Notes: generated by a model from the sequence alone, not told the origin. A stretch of 64,000 bases of DNA from Bog-756 sp963737625 (GCA_963737625.1 CAVTTK010000005.1:310001-374000), one strand, 5' to 3'. Positions 46,528 through 56,112 are shown, counted from the first letter of the stretch. A program made the numbers and translations.

Positions 46528-47796
46528 CTACAGCCGTTCCACGGTCGGTCCGGTCAGGCGATTACGGGTGTCCAGCACATAGGAGGCGTGGCTTCGGATC
46601 AGTTCGTAGTCGAAGGCATCGTGATCGGTCACGATCACGATGCCGTCTGCTGCGGTCAGCTCTGCTGCGGTCAGCTCAACGAGCGGATACGACGTGCCGG
46701 CGTCGGCCAAGTGGGGATCGACCACCCGAATGTCAGCGCCCAACGACGTGAGCAGGTGGGCAATGGCCATTCCCGGCGCCTCACGGGCGTCGCCTGTGTT
46801 GCGCTTGTAGGTCATGCCCACCAGGAGAATCCGAGATCCGTTGATGGCCCGGCCCATCCGATTGAACGCCAGTAGCAATCGCCGGACAACGTAGTCAGGC
46901 ATGTGCTCATTGACGTCGTTGGCCAGTTCCACGAACCGAAACGGCTGGCCCAGACTGCGCCGCACTTTCCACGAGAGGTAGCTCGGGTCAATGGGGAGAC
47001 AGTGGCCTCCGACACCGGGGCCTGGGGTGAAGCGGAGGTAGCCGAAGGGCTTGGTGGATGCGGCGTCGATGGCTTCCCAGACGTCGATGTCCAGCTCCGC
47101 GGCGAACATGGCGAGCTCGTTGACCAGCGCGATGTTGACGTGCCGGAACGTGTTCTCGAGCAGCTTGGTGAGCTCGGCCTCGCGGGTGCCCGACACCTCC
47201 ACGGTGCGTTCGACGATGGATCCGTAGAAGTCTCGTACGGCTCGGCGTGATGCCTCGTCGATGCCGGAGATCACCTTGGGGGTGTTCTGCAGCGTCCACG
47301 TGGGGTTCCCGGGATCGATCCTCTCGGGGCTGTACCCCAGGTGGAAGTCTCGACCGGCCACCAACCCCGACCCGGCCTCCAGCAACGGAGCTACGAGCTC
47401 CTCGGTGGTTCCTGGGTAACTGGTCGATTCCAGCACCACGGTCGAGCCCGGGCCAAGGTACCGACCCACGGTGGAGGCGGCGTCCTCCACGAACGAGAGG
47501 TTGGGGGTCCCGTCGTGCAGCGGAGTCGGGACGTCAATGACGGCAATGTCGAATCCGGCGATGCGCTCGCTGTCGTCGGTGGGCAGGTACCGGCCTGTGG
47601 CCAGCGCACGCTGGAGGGCATGGTCGGAGATGTCCTCGACGAAGGACGATCCCGCCGACAGTGATTTGATGCGCTGGGTATCCACGTCGAAGCCGACCAC
47701 GTCGTAGCCGACATCGACGGCGCGCAAGGCCAACGGGAGTCCCACGTACCCCTGACCTATGACGACGAGCCGTTTCGGCCCGTCGCTCGGGCTCAC
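46528..47796 (-). CDS. UDP-sugar 6-dehydrogenase (WbpA/UDP-N-acetylglucosamine dehydrogenase-like)
   Basis: Oxidises C6 of a UDP-sugar to a uronic acid in two NAD-dependent steps. The 422-residue protein has VVIGQGYVGLPLALRAVDVGYDVVGFDVD at the N-terminus, PTPLHDGTPNLSFVEDA, STSYPGTTEEL, the catalytic Cys in GGHCLPIDPSYLSW, and a C-terminal domain LLVGMTYKRNTGDAREAPG. The LPIDPSYLSW form is typical of the UDP-GlcNAc/ManNAc dehydrogenases rather than UDP-glucose dehydrogenase. I chose the GTG at 47796; a longer version from 47943 would overlap the upstream gene by 125 bases with low-complexity sequence. Confidence 0.87.
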   Translation of the reverse strand: MSPSDGPKRLVVIGQGYVGLPLALRAVDVGYDVVGFDVDTQRIKSLSAGSSFVEDISDHALQRALATGRYLPTDDSERIAGFDIAVIDVPTPLHDGTPNLSFVEDAASTVGRYLGPGSTVVLESTSYPGTTEELVAPLLEAGSGLVAGRDFHLGYSPERIDPGNPTWTLQNTPKVISGIDEASRRAVRDFYGSIVERTVEVSGTREAELTKLLENTFRHVNIALVNELAMFAAELDIDVWEAIDAASTKPFGYLRFTPGPGVGGHCLPIDPSYLSWKVRRSLGQPFRFVELANDVNEHMPDYVVRRLLLAFNRMGRAINGSRILLVGMTYKRNTGDAREAPGMAIAHLLTSLGADIRVVDPHLADAGTSYPLVELTAAELTAADGIVIVTDHDAFDYELIRSHASYVLDTRNRLTGPTVERL

Positions 47797-47818
47797 CCGC
47801 GGACGCCCTGTGGTGGAC

Positions 47819-49894
47819 TCATGCCGGGACGTGCTCGGAACTCGAGGCGGATGTTCCGTTCGAGCGGTGGGCATGGGCCGAGGCGGCCGCGTGGCCGTGT
47901 GGACTTTCGATCCGGTTGTCGCGTGCATCGGCGGGTTCACCACTGTCAGTGGTAATTCCGGCCTCCATGGTCGTTGCCTCGTCTGACGCGCTGGATGAGA
48001 CGGTGGAGAACAGCAACGCCCTCACCGCATCGCCATCCCTCCGAGCGGCCGCCTCGCGGAGGCCCCCGAGGGTGGCATCGAGCTCATCGGCCGCCGAGGT
48101 GGTGGGTATCAGCTGGTTGATATAGGGATGGTAGGTGGTCAGCACCTCCTCCTCGGGGGAGCGGAGGACTTCATCGAGCTTTTCTCCCGGTCGGATGCCG
48201 ACGATCTCGATAGGTATGTCCACACCGACCTGGTAGCCGGACAGGCGAATCATGCGTTCGGCGAGATCGACGATGCGGACGGGGTCGCCCATCTCCAGCA
48301 TGAAGATCTCGCCGCCGCCGTCCGAGAGCACGGAAGACTCCAGAACGAGCTGCACGGCCTCCTCCACGCTCATGAAGAACCGGGTCATCCGAGCATCGGT
48401 CACGGTGACCGGTCCACCATCGGCGATCTGTCGGGCGAAGGTCGGGATCACGCTGCCTCGGCTACCGAGGACATTGCCGAAACGAACGGTGCAGTACGAG
48501 GCGCCGTAGGGGGCTCTGGACAGTACGATTTGTTCGGCTAGGCGCTTGGAGGCCCCCATCACGCTGGATGGGCGAACGGCCTTGTCCGAGGAGATCTGGA
48601 CGAACCGCTGGACTCCGACCGCGTTGGATGCGTCCACGACGTTCAGGGTCCCGAAGACGTTGGTGCTCGCCGCGGCAATGGGATGATTCTCGAGCACGGG
48701 CACGTGTTTGTGGGCGGCGGCGTGGAACACCACTTCGGGGCGGTACCTGTTGAAGACGTCGTTGAGGTCGGACCGATCGGTGATGTCGACCAGTGCCTGC
48801 TCGCACGGTCCCCGCACCGTAGAGGCCGCATCGTGAAGATGGGTCTCATCATGGTCGAGGAGCACTAACAGGGCGGGTTCGAGTTCAGCCACCTGTCGGC
48901 AGATTTCAGAACCAATCGATCCACCCGCCCCGGTGACGAGGACCCGTTTACCCTGCAAGGAGCGGCTGACCGTGGCCAAGTCGATTGGAACGGGCTTTCG
49001 GCCCAGGAGGTCCTCAATCCGGGGCTCCCGGGCCAGCCGCAGCGGGGTCATGGCGCCCGACCGGTTGACCAAGTTGCTGACTCCCGGCAAGACCTTCATG
49101 GTCAATTCGGCCTGTTCGCAGGCCTGCAGCACCCGTTCCACAGTTTCGGGGGGTGGGTTGGGTATGGCCAGCAACACCTGCTGGAGGGTGTAGCGGCTGG
49201 CCGCGGCGGGAATATCGTCGATCGATCCGATCACGGGAACCCCGACCATGGAGAGACCGTGGGCACGAGCATCATCATCAAACACGGCCACGGGAACCAG
49301 CCCCGCTCCGGGGCTGCGCAGCATCTCGCGGATTGCCGCAGCGCCAGCGTCGCGGCTGCCGACGACGGCCACCCGCAGACCGACCCGACGCGACCCCCGC
49401 TGCCAGGCGAAGAGCCGCGAATGAAATCGAAGGAGACCCATCCCCATGGTGGCGAACATGCAGCCGACGACAATCACGGTGACGGGCACCATCCTGATTC
49501 TCGCCATGCGCTCGAGGGGGTAAGCCAGGAGCAACAGGCAGAGGGTGGTCGCGGCGGAGAGCACGAGTTGCCGGGCCTCCTCAGCGCCGGCGTGACGCCA
49601 CATGCGCCCGTAGAGACCGAACACGTGGTTAGCCCCGAGGGTAATGACTAGCGCCAGACCGAAAAAGGCGGCGAAGTGAGGCCAATAGAGGCCCGGGGCC
49701 TTATCGCGGAAGTAGGTCACCTCGGCGAAGCCATAGCCGACGAACACGCAGAGGATATCGAACAGCATAAAGATGAGCCGGGACCGAACGTGGCTGGCCC
49801 GGACGGCGACGTTCGGCTTACCTACCTCCGCCGTCGGGTCAAGTTCCTCGCGTGGCGGCTCCCCGTCCCGCTCCTCCGACACTGCCTCATCCAT
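47819..49894 (-). CDS. WbpM/PglF-like membrane nucleotide-sugar 4,6-dehydratase
   Basis: A 691-residue polysaccharide biosynthesis protein. Four N-terminal membrane helices (for example LIFMLFDILCVFVGYGF) are followed by a CoA-binding-like Rossmann domain (RVAVVGSRDAGAAAIREML) and the catalytic SDR (VLVTGAGGSIGSEICRQV). The active site reads SSDKAVRPSSVMGASKR, with Met in the Tyr position, as in UDP-GlcNAc 4,6-dehydratases WbpM and PglF. The product would be a 4-keto-6-deoxy sugar for bacillosamine, QuiNAc or similar residues. About 75 C-terminal residues are Ser/Ala/His-rich and probably disordered. Start at ATG 49894 with AGGGGG upstream. First gene of the leftward operon. Confidence 0.9.
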   Translation of the reverse strand: MDEAVSEERDGEPPREELDPTAEVGKPNVAVRASHVRSRLIFMLFDILCVFVGYGFAEVTYFRDKAPGLYWPHFAAFFGLALVITLGANHVFGLYGRMWRHAGAEEARQLVLSAATTLCLLLLAYPLERMARIRMVPVTVIVVGCMFATMGMGLLRFHSRLFAWQRGSRRVGLRVAVVGSRDAGAAAIREMLRSPGAGLVPVAVFDDDARAHGLSMVGVPVIGSIDDIPAAASRYTLQQVLLAIPNPPPETVERVLQACEQAELTMKVLPGVSNLVNRSGAMTPLRLAREPRIEDLLGRKPVPIDLATVSRSLQGKRVLVTGAGGSIGSEICRQVAELEPALLVLLDHDETHLHDAASTVRGPCEQALVDITDRSDLNDVFNRYRPEVVFHAAAHKHVPVLENHPIAAASTNVFGTLNVVDASNAVGVQRFVQISSDKAVRPSSVMGASKRLAEQIVLSRAPYGASYCTVRFGNVLGSRGSVIPTFARQIADGGPVTVTDARMTRFFMSVEEAVQLVLESSVLSDGGGEIFMLEMGDPVRIVDLAERMIRLSGYQVGVDIPIEIVGIRPGEKLDEVLRSPEEEVLTTYHPYINQLIPTTSAADELDATLGGLREAAARRDGDAVRALLFSTVSSSASDEATTMEAGITTDSGEPADARDNRIESPHGHAAASAHAHRSNGTSASSSEHVPA

Positions 49895-50495
49895 CCTTAG
49901 CCCCCTGGTCAACCTGGTAAGGCGTCAGCCAACGGTGCGCACCAACTCATCGCCTATGCCCTCTTGCGGGTTCCGTTGGCTCCATCCAGCCGGAACGCAC
50001 GCCTAACCTTCGCTCCAGTTCCGAGTCCCTCACTTGCGGGACCCATGAACCTGTCGCCTTACAATTGTCACACCAAGCAATTGTCACGCCCAGCTACTGT
50101 CCCGGCTCATACTGCCACTCCCCCAAGTGAGCCGCGCTGTGCGTCGGCACCAGTGATCAACCTTCCCCAGTCGATCGATGCACACCCTACCCGTCCAGGG
50201 CGGGCACCGCCGAGGCTACAGAACGGGCCATGATCCGACCATCCCCAATATTGAGGGTCGACGGGTGGAGTTCGAACTTTGGAGGCACACATTGCGGACC
50301 TCCCAGGCACAGGGACCGGGCATCAGGACCCGGGTGGGGGTGCCGGACCAGCCAAATCGGCGTGCTTTTCGCCCACCGCTCGGCCAAATCGGCGGCGGTA
50401 CGGTCGAATCCGACCAGTCAATGTTGGGGATGTCCGACGGTGAGATATGCGGTATATGATCTGCTGTCTACGTAGGGCAGGGGAGTAGGAGAACC
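49895..50495. promoter_or_regulatory. Divergent regulatory region of the polysaccharide locus
   Basis: About 600 bases between the divergently read WbpM-like and Wzz-like genes with no recognised gene. It must carry the promoters of both arms. A CAATTGTCAC sequence occurs twice at 50062-50071 and 50078-50087 (16-base period), each containing the palindrome CAATTG. A TATGAT hexamer at 50455-50460 lies 36 bases before the Wzz-like ATG, but no good -35 partner is visible. Confidence 0.5.
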
Positions 50496-52124
50496 ATGGA
50501 GCCAATCGACTATGCCGGGGCGCTCCGGCGCAGTTGGCGATTGCTGATATTGCTGGCGGTAGTGGGAGCGATCATCGCTGTCCTGCTCCCCGTATCCAAG
50601 GCCCACCCGAGCAAGCAGAGCTCGGAGGTCAAGTGGGAGTCGAGCGCCCTGGTCGGCTCGGCTCCCGGCGGCGGGGGGATCGCCGGCGGGGTGACCAGTG
50701 AACAGATCCTGTTCTTCGCCCAGAGCCTCGCCCTGCAGAATCTGGCCGTGCGTACGGCGAAACAGGAAATTCCTCAGTTCAAGTACCCCTTGTACTTCTC
50801 GGCCTCCCTCACGACGGCCCACACGACGAATCAACCGACGACGTCTTCGTCCACCCTTCCGATCAAAAGGGGCCAGAACACCCTGGTTCTCCTCACCGCC
50901 CGTGGGAAGACGGCGGACGACGCCGTCAACTTGGCCAACAGCTACGCCGGGTCGCTCCAGTACTACATGGTTGCCGTGGCCGCGGCTCACCCGAAGTCGA
51001 CGAACACCAAAGGCACGGTGACCCCCTATACGGGGTACCAAATTCAGCAGTACGCCGAAAGTGCCACACGCGTCGGCGGGACGAAGAGCAGTCTGACGTC
51101 GAGTCGAAAGGTGCGGCTGCTCGCCGGGTTGGTCATAGGGGCTCTCATCGGAGCGGCCATCGTGTTGCTGCGGGAGCTTCTCGACAAGCATCTCCGGACC
51201 GCAGCACGGACCGAGGCCAACTTTGGGTTCCCCGTCGTGGCGGAGATTCCCGTCGGAGAGAGGCCGGCCGGCGGAGTGCCACTCGGACCGGTCCCCATGG
51301 TCGATGTCGTGAGACAGCCCGATTCGCCGGGTGCCGAGGCATTCCGGAAGTTGCGCATGTCGGTGATGTTCGAGGCCTTGGCTCCACTACCCGTCCCCGA
51401 AGACCCACTCGGCGGGGCCTACGGTCCGCTCAGTCCCGTCGCCCCACCAACCGGGGGGCCCCAGCAGGTAGAGGGGACCGGCCGTCGGGCGATTGTGCTG
51501 GTGGCGTCGGCCGGGTCGGAGCCTTCCCGACCGCACGTGGCGGCGAATCTGGCGGCCATCTACGCCGAGGCGGGCCAGCAGGTGATCGTGATCAGCACGG
51601 GCAACGTGGAGAGCGGTAGCCCCGTAGCCCTCGACGGATCGAATGCCAATGAGATCCGGACCGAGGACGTGGTGAGCCGGCTGGAGCCCTCGAAGCTGGC
51701 CAACGTGTACCGGCTTCCCCTTGACTCGTTCATCGGCAACAGCGGCCAGCTGGTCATGCGGGCTCCCTCACTTCTTGCTGCGGCATCCCGCCTGGTGGAC
51801 CTGGTCATCGTCGAGACGCCGTCGCTGCTTGCCGTGCACCACGCCGAGGCCTTGTCCCATGCCGTTGACGCGGTCCTCATCGTGGCCGAATGTCGGGTCA
51901 CCACGTTCGACGATGCTCGTAAGGCGGGCGAGCGCATGAGACGGATCGAGGCACCGGTACTAGGTGTCGTGCTGACGAATGTCAACGTTCCCCGGAACGA
52001 TATTCGTCAGATGGTGCCGCGGCACCAAGGCGAACAGGCGAGCCAAGCCACACCGGAGCCCGCCCTGGTTGTCAGCGGTGGGTCCGGGGAACCACAGGAA
52101 CCGGCGACACCGCCGCAGGCCTGA
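50496..52124 (+). CDS. Wzz-like polysaccharide co-polymerase with degenerate BY-kinase domain
   Basis: A 542-residue protein of the Wzz/CapA-CapB fusion type that sets polymer length. The N-terminal helix (LLILLAVVGAIIAVLLPV) follows MEPIDYAGALRRSW, and a second helix near residue 215 (LLAGLVIGALIGAAIVLL) closes the periplasmic loop. PDSPGAEAFRKLRMSVMF is the usual entry to the cytoplasmic tyrosine-kinase domain. But the P-loop position (about 328-345) reads VLVASAGSEPSRPHVAANLA, without Gly-Lys-Thr, and the second Walker motif lacks its Asp (VIVISTGN). No Tyr cluster is present at the C-terminus. It is therefore probably an inactive, structural version. ATG start with GGAG six bases upstream. 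Confidence 0.8.
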   Translation: MEPIDYAGALRRSWRLLILLAVVGAIIAVLLPVSKAHPSKQSSEVKWESSALVGSAPGGGGIAGGVTSEQILFFAQSLALQNLAVRTAKQEIPQFKYPLYFSASLTTAHTTNQPTTSSSTLPIKRGQNTLVLLTARGKTADDAVNLANSYAGSLQYYMVAVAAAHPKSTNTKGTVTPYTGYQIQQYAESATRVGGTKSSLTSSRKVRLLAGLVIGALIGAAIVLLRELLDKHLRTAARTEANFGFPVVAEIPVGERPAGGVPLGPVPMVDVVRQPDSPGAEAFRKLRMSVMFEALAPLPVPEDPLGGAYGPLSPVAPPTGGPQQVEGTGRRAIVLVASAGSEPSRPHVAANLAAIYAEAGQQVIVISTGNVESGSPVALDGSNANEIRTEDVVSRLEPSKLANVYRLPLDSFIGNSGQLVMRAPSLLAAASRLVDLVIVETPSLLAVHHAEALSHAVDAVLIVAECRVTTFDDARKAGERMRRIEAPVLGVVLTNVNVPRNDIRQMVPRHQGEQASQATPEPALVVSGGSGEPQEPATPPQA

Positions 52125-52146
52125 CCTCGAACTGATCGGCTGTTCC

Positions 52147-53484
52147 ATGCTCATCGCGGCTCAAGTCGCCAGCAACCCGATCGTGGCCCTCTTCGTGGCC
52201 GGGATTCTCTTCGGACTGGGCCGCATGATCCTTCAGCGGGTGGCCGTCGCAGAAGCCAGTCCGTGGTTAGTCCGGATCATGACCATCGGCTTGGTACTGC
52301 ACCTTCTGGCCGCCCCAGCCCAGATCTTTGTGGTCGATCACTTCTACCACGGGATCGCCGACTGGATCCGGTACACCCATCAGGGCTCCATTCTGGGTGC
52401 CAACTTCCGGCACTTCGATTTCACCACTTCCGGCGCCAATGTCCGTCAGATCGTCAACGACGGATCGGTGAGTATCGCCACCGGCATCGTCATGGCCATC
52501 GTGGGCATCAACGAGCTGGCCACATTCCTGGTGTTCAGCTGGTTGTCGTTCATTGGGGCCATCTTCTTCTACCGGGCCTTTAGCCTCACCTTCCGCGGAG
52601 CCAATGACCGACGCTACGCACTGATGCTGTTTCTGCTGCCTTCGCTGATCTTCTGGACTGCGGACGTCAGCAAGGAGGCAATCATGATGTTCGCGCTCGG
52701 GCTCACCGCCTACGGTGCGTCGAAAATTCTGGCACGCCGCAAGGGCGGGTTTGTGCTGGTGGTGCCGGGCGTGGCCATCGGCGTCCTGATCCGGCCCAAC
52801 GAGCTGTTGCTGATCTTGGCTGGATTCGCCGTGGCGATGATGGTCCCCACTGCCGCGGTCCGCAAGAACCTCGGAGGGTCGCGGCGAATACTCAGTCTCC
52901 TGTTGCTGGCTTCCCTCTTGGCGCTGTCGGCCATCTTGACGCTTCGGTACCTCCACGGCGGTGCGGGCGGGAAACTCTCCTTGCAGCAGACGAATTCCAA
53001 CAATCAAGGCTCGGGCCTCGGATTCGGCAGTAGCGGTGTTCCCTATTCGACCAACATCGCGACCTTTCCCAGGGATATCTACGAGGTGCTGTTCAATCCG
53101 CTCCTCTTCAATGCCCACGGATTCGGTGAGCTGGTGGCGGCCCTCGAGAATTCAGCGATTGTCGTGCTGATCTTGATTTCGCTCCGCAACCTCCGGATGG
53201 TGCTCAGGGCTTCCTTTGCCCGTCCTTACGTCATGCTCTGTCTGACCTACACCTTGGCCTTCCTCTACACCTTTGCCGCCCTAGGGAACCTCGGTCTCAT
53301 CGAACGGGAACGGGTGATGATGCTGCCGTTCTTCCTTGTTTTGCTGTGCATCCCACGCACACCCAAGGTCCAACGAACTCGCTTCGAGTGGGAGTTGCGG
53401 AGACGTTCGCGCCTGCTTATCCGTCAGGCCGCCGAGAAGCGCAACGCCCGTCAGAGGTTGGTGCGGAACGCCGCCTCGGATTGA
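52147..53484 (+). CDS. Polytopic membrane protein, candidate Wzy-like polymerase
   Basis: A 445-residue protein with about ten hydrophobic helices and a large extracytoplasmic loop (roughly residues 275-320, GGAGGKLSLQQTNSNNQGSG), the layout of O-antigen/EPS polymerases. An early loop contains DHFYHGIADWIRYTHQGS. No family signature is decisive. It directly follows the Wzz-like gene (22 bases) and sits among glycosyltransferases, which supports a polymerase or ligase role, but that is inference. The C-terminus is basic (RRRSRLLIRQAAEKRNARQR). The stop is immediately next to an IS remnant. Confidence 0.6.
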   Translation: MLIAAQVASNPIVALFVAGILFGLGRMILQRVAVAEASPWLVRIMTIGLVLHLLAAPAQIFVVDHFYHGIADWIRYTHQGSILGANFRHFDFTTSGANVRQIVNDGSVSIATGIVMAIVGINELATFLVFSWLSFIGAIFFYRAFSLTFRGANDRRYALMLFLLPSLIFWTADVSKEAIMMFALGLTAYGASKILARRKGGFVLVVPGVAIGVLIRPNELLLILAGFAVAMMVPTAAVRKNLGGSRRILSLLLLASLLALSAILTLRYLHGGAGGKLSLQQTNSNNQGSGLGFGSSGVPYSTNIATFPRDIYEVLFNPLLFNAHGFGELVAALENSAIVVLILISLRNLRMVLRASFARPYVMLCLTYTLAFLYTFAALGNLGLIERERVMMLPFFLVLLCIPRTPKVQRTRFEWELRRRSRLLIRQAAEKRNARQRLVRNAASD

Positions 53485-53997
53485 TCACCGCCCGTGGATA
53501 CGCGGCGGGCGCACCGGGGGTTGTGTGGAGGCGGACAACAGCCCAGGGGCGAACCGATGGCTTTCGGTCCCCTGGGAGTTTCTTCTCGTAACGCTTCCAA
53601 CGGTCCTTGTGCGCTCGTAGCGCTGGGAGCTGGGCAGTCTCGAGATCCCGAGGCGATGGAGAATGTTCCAGACCCCTGACGGGCTGATCGTGATGTCGTG
53701 GTAACGCTTCAGGTACATCAAGATCTTTTGGGGCCCGAAGTGGTAGTTCTCCCGCAAGTAGACGATCTTGCCCACTGCCTCGGTCTTCGTCGCTCTTGGG
53801 CTGTTGAGAGGTCGGGAGGAGCCATCTCGCAGCCCTTCCTCACCGAGCTCCACATATCGACGGAGCCACTTGTAAAAACAGGGCCGGCTGATGCCGTAGT
53901 AGCGGCAAGTCATGGCCACGTTTCCTGTGACTACTTCCGCATGCCGGATCATTGCCAGGCGATGTCGGACCTTTCTCTGCTGCTCTCGTTCGTCCAT
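53485..53997 (-). pseudogene. IS481-family transposase, truncated and frameshifted
   Basis: The N-terminal part of an IS481-type transposase. MDEREQQRKVRHRLAMIRHA begins the typical helix-turn-helix region, then TCRYYGISRPCFYKWLRRY, GLRDGSSRP and VYLRENYHFGPQKILMYLKRYHDITISPSGVW. After LPSSQRYER a one-base deletion near 53614 shifts the frame (the other frame reads KDRWKRYEKKLPGD). Homology ends soon after, so the catalytic DDE core is missing. Position between the Wzy-like gene and the sulfotransferase fusion marks a past insertion and later deletion. Terminal inverted repeats were not identified. Confidence 0.85.
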
Positions 53998-54054
53998 CAG
54001 GATTTCCTCTCATACGGAGATCACCGATGGAAACAACCTCTGTCAGTTTCATAG

Positions 54055-56112
54055 CTAGCGGTCGAAGGTGTAGGACGAGAGCACGTCGTATTGCTCGATA
54101 AGCCGTTCGACCGCCGCCCGCTCGCTCATCGACCACTCGACCGAGTGACGGGTCTGCTTGGTGCCCGCCCACACGATATCGGCGCAGGCCTCGAGATAGG
54201 CGGGCTCCGCCTCCACCCCGACGAACTGACAGAGACGCGTCAACTCCGGGACCGTATGGCCAGCGAAGTCTTCATAGCGAATATCGACGAGTTCGTCGGG
54301 TGCCAACATCGGACGGACCGCTTTCACCGCCTGACAGATGTCCTCGTACCACCGGGTGGCTTCGGTGAGTGACATGTTGTGGCGTCGGGCCTCGGTGGCG
54401 ATGTTGTCGAAGGGGTTCCGGGTGACATGGATGACGCGCAGGGGAACCTGCACCACGCGGCGGATGCGGTCGAGCAATTGTGGTCGTTGGGCGATCTGCA
54501 GCACCGAGGACCGGGCACGCTTGTCACCGATGACACGGAGTCGCTCGAACCGCCCTTGGAACTGACCGGGGACTTCGTACTGATAGCCGGACCAGGTTCG
54601 ACCGATCGAGCCGAACTGTTGGTCCCGCTCCAGAAGCAGCGAGAAGAGTTGGGAGCGAGTGAACCCGTGCCGCACATACCGGGCGGCGTCGAGCTCATGG
54701 GCGATCACCATGTCGGGGTGGGCATTGAGCAACGTGGCCACCAGTGTGTGACCGCTGCGGGCATAGCCGATAAAGAAGCAGAAGCGGTCCACTTCGGAGA
54801 AGTCCGGACCGTGCCAGCTGCGGAGCGCCGACGACGTGAAGAGCGTGACCCACTGCCTACGGGTACGAGGATCGGGCAGCCCGTCCAACGTCGGAGGTGA
54901 TCCCCCGCCGGCCGGTGCCGGAGAGACGCTCGAGGACCGGTCGGCGCTCCGGGCGATCGCCCGAGGTCGACGGCCACTACCCGAGCGGCCCGTAGTCGTT
55001 CCGTCGAGGAGGGGCTGGAGGATGGTCATCCAGCGCTGGCCCACCGCAGCAAGGCTGAAGGTGTCTTCACAGCGGAAGCGGGCAGCCCTTCCCATGGATG
55101 ATCGGAGCAGCGGGTCCCGGAGAAGCCGCCCGGTAGCCGCCACCATCGCCTCCACGTCGTCGACCGGGACGATGAAACCTGTCACACCGTCGTCGACGAC
55201 CGAGCGAGCGCCTGGTACCTCGGTGGCCACGACCGGGATCCCGCTCAGTCCCGCCTCGATGAGCACCCCCGGCATGCCCTCACCGGCCGGTCGACTGGGG
55301 AACACCATGACGTCCGCCTTCCGTAACTGGTCGGCGACGTCCGAACGGGAACCGAGCATCTCCACGTGGTTGACGGCGGCGGGGACGCCCAGGCTTTGGT
55401 GCAACGGGCCGTCCCCGATCAGGGTGGCGCCGAACTCGAGGTCGTCGGTCCGCAACCCGGCCACCACGTCGATGAACCGGTCGGGCCCCTTGCCCTCGGT
55501 CAGGGCTCCGACGAAGGCGATCCTCGGAGGTCCCGACGCTGCGCTTTCCTCCCGGGGGTGGAACTCGTCCGGGTTCCGGCCATTCGGTGTCACCGTCACC
55601 CGGTGGGACGGGACTCCGAACATGGCGATGCATTCGTCATGAACTTCCTGGCCCTCGGCGGCAATGGCGTCGGACTGGGACATCAGGAAGCGCCAGAGCC
55701 GACGCTGCATTCCGTTGGCCGAGCCCGAGTAGGTGCCGATGGCGTAGTAGACGATCGGTCTCCTGCGGCCGATCATGGCCGTGACCAGGTATTTCAACGG
55801 CTCGCTTCCGTGGGCCACGACCAACTCGGGGTCCATGCGGGCCAAGACGCTGCGGAGGCTGAGGACCAGTCGGGGATCGAAACCGACCGCCGGTGAGTCA
55901 CCACCGGGATGGTCGAGGGAAGCGTCGACCGCCACTTCAGGGGCGCCGGCGAAGAGGGCCAGGACGCGGTGATTGCGGATCCCGGGTACGTCGAGATGGT
56001 CGGCCAGGGCTCGGGCCTCGCGTTGGGCACCACGCGCTCGGGGCGTCGGGATGACGTGCAGCACCAGCGAACCGCCGGTCGGTGTCAACCCATCGGTCTC
56101 ACGCTCGGTCAC
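54055..56112 (-). CDS. GT4 glycosyltransferase - sulfotransferase fusion protein
   Basis: A 685-residue two-domain protein. Residues 1 to about 375 form a GT-B glycosyltransferase: GIRNHRVLALFAG, IAFVGALTEGKGPDRFIDVV, and VMVFPSRPAGEGMPGVLIEAGLSGIPVVAT with the donor-binding Glu. A Ser/Arg/Pro-rich linker (about 376-430) leads to a sulfotransferase domain. Its 5'-phosphosulfate loop is FFIGYARSGHTLVATLLNAHP near residue 445 and its 3'-phosphate site VIHVTRNPFDNIATEARRH. It would add a sugar and sulfate the product using PAPS. GTG start. The frame has no break, so the fusion is not an artefact of an indel. Fused pairs of this kind are rare in my knowledge. Confidence 0.82.
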   Translation of the reverse strand: MTERETDGLTPTGGSLVLHVIPTPRARGAQREARALADHLDVPGIRNHRVLALFAGAPEVAVDASLDHPGGDSPAVGFDPRLVLSLRSVLARMDPELVVAHGSEPLKYLVTAMIGRRRPIVYYAIGTYSGSANGMQRRLWRFLMSQSDAIAAEGQEVHDECIAMFGVPSHRVTVTPNGRNPDEFHPREESAASGPPRIAFVGALTEGKGPDRFIDVVAGLRTDDLEFGATLIGDGPLHQSLGVPAAVNHVEMLGSRSDVADQLRKADVMVFPSRPAGEGMPGVLIEAGLSGIPVVATEVPGARSVVDDGVTGFIVPVDDVEAMVAATGRLLRDPLLRSSMGRAARFRCEDTFSLAAVGQRWMTILQPLLDGTTTGRSGSGRRPRAIARSADRSSSVSPAPAGGGSPPTLDGLPDPRTRRQWVTLFTSSALRSWHGPDFSEVDRFCFFIGYARSGHTLVATLLNAHPDMVIAHELDAARYVRHGFTRSQLFSLLLERDQQFGSIGRTWSGYQYEVPGQFQGRFERLRVIGDKRARSSVLQIAQRPQLLDRIRRVVQVPLRVIHVTRNPFDNIATEARRHNMSLTEATRWYEDICQAVKAVRPMLAPDELVDIRYEDFAGHTVPELTRLCQFVGVEAEPAYLEACADIVWAGTKQTRHSVEWSMSERAAVERLIEQYDVLSSYTFDR

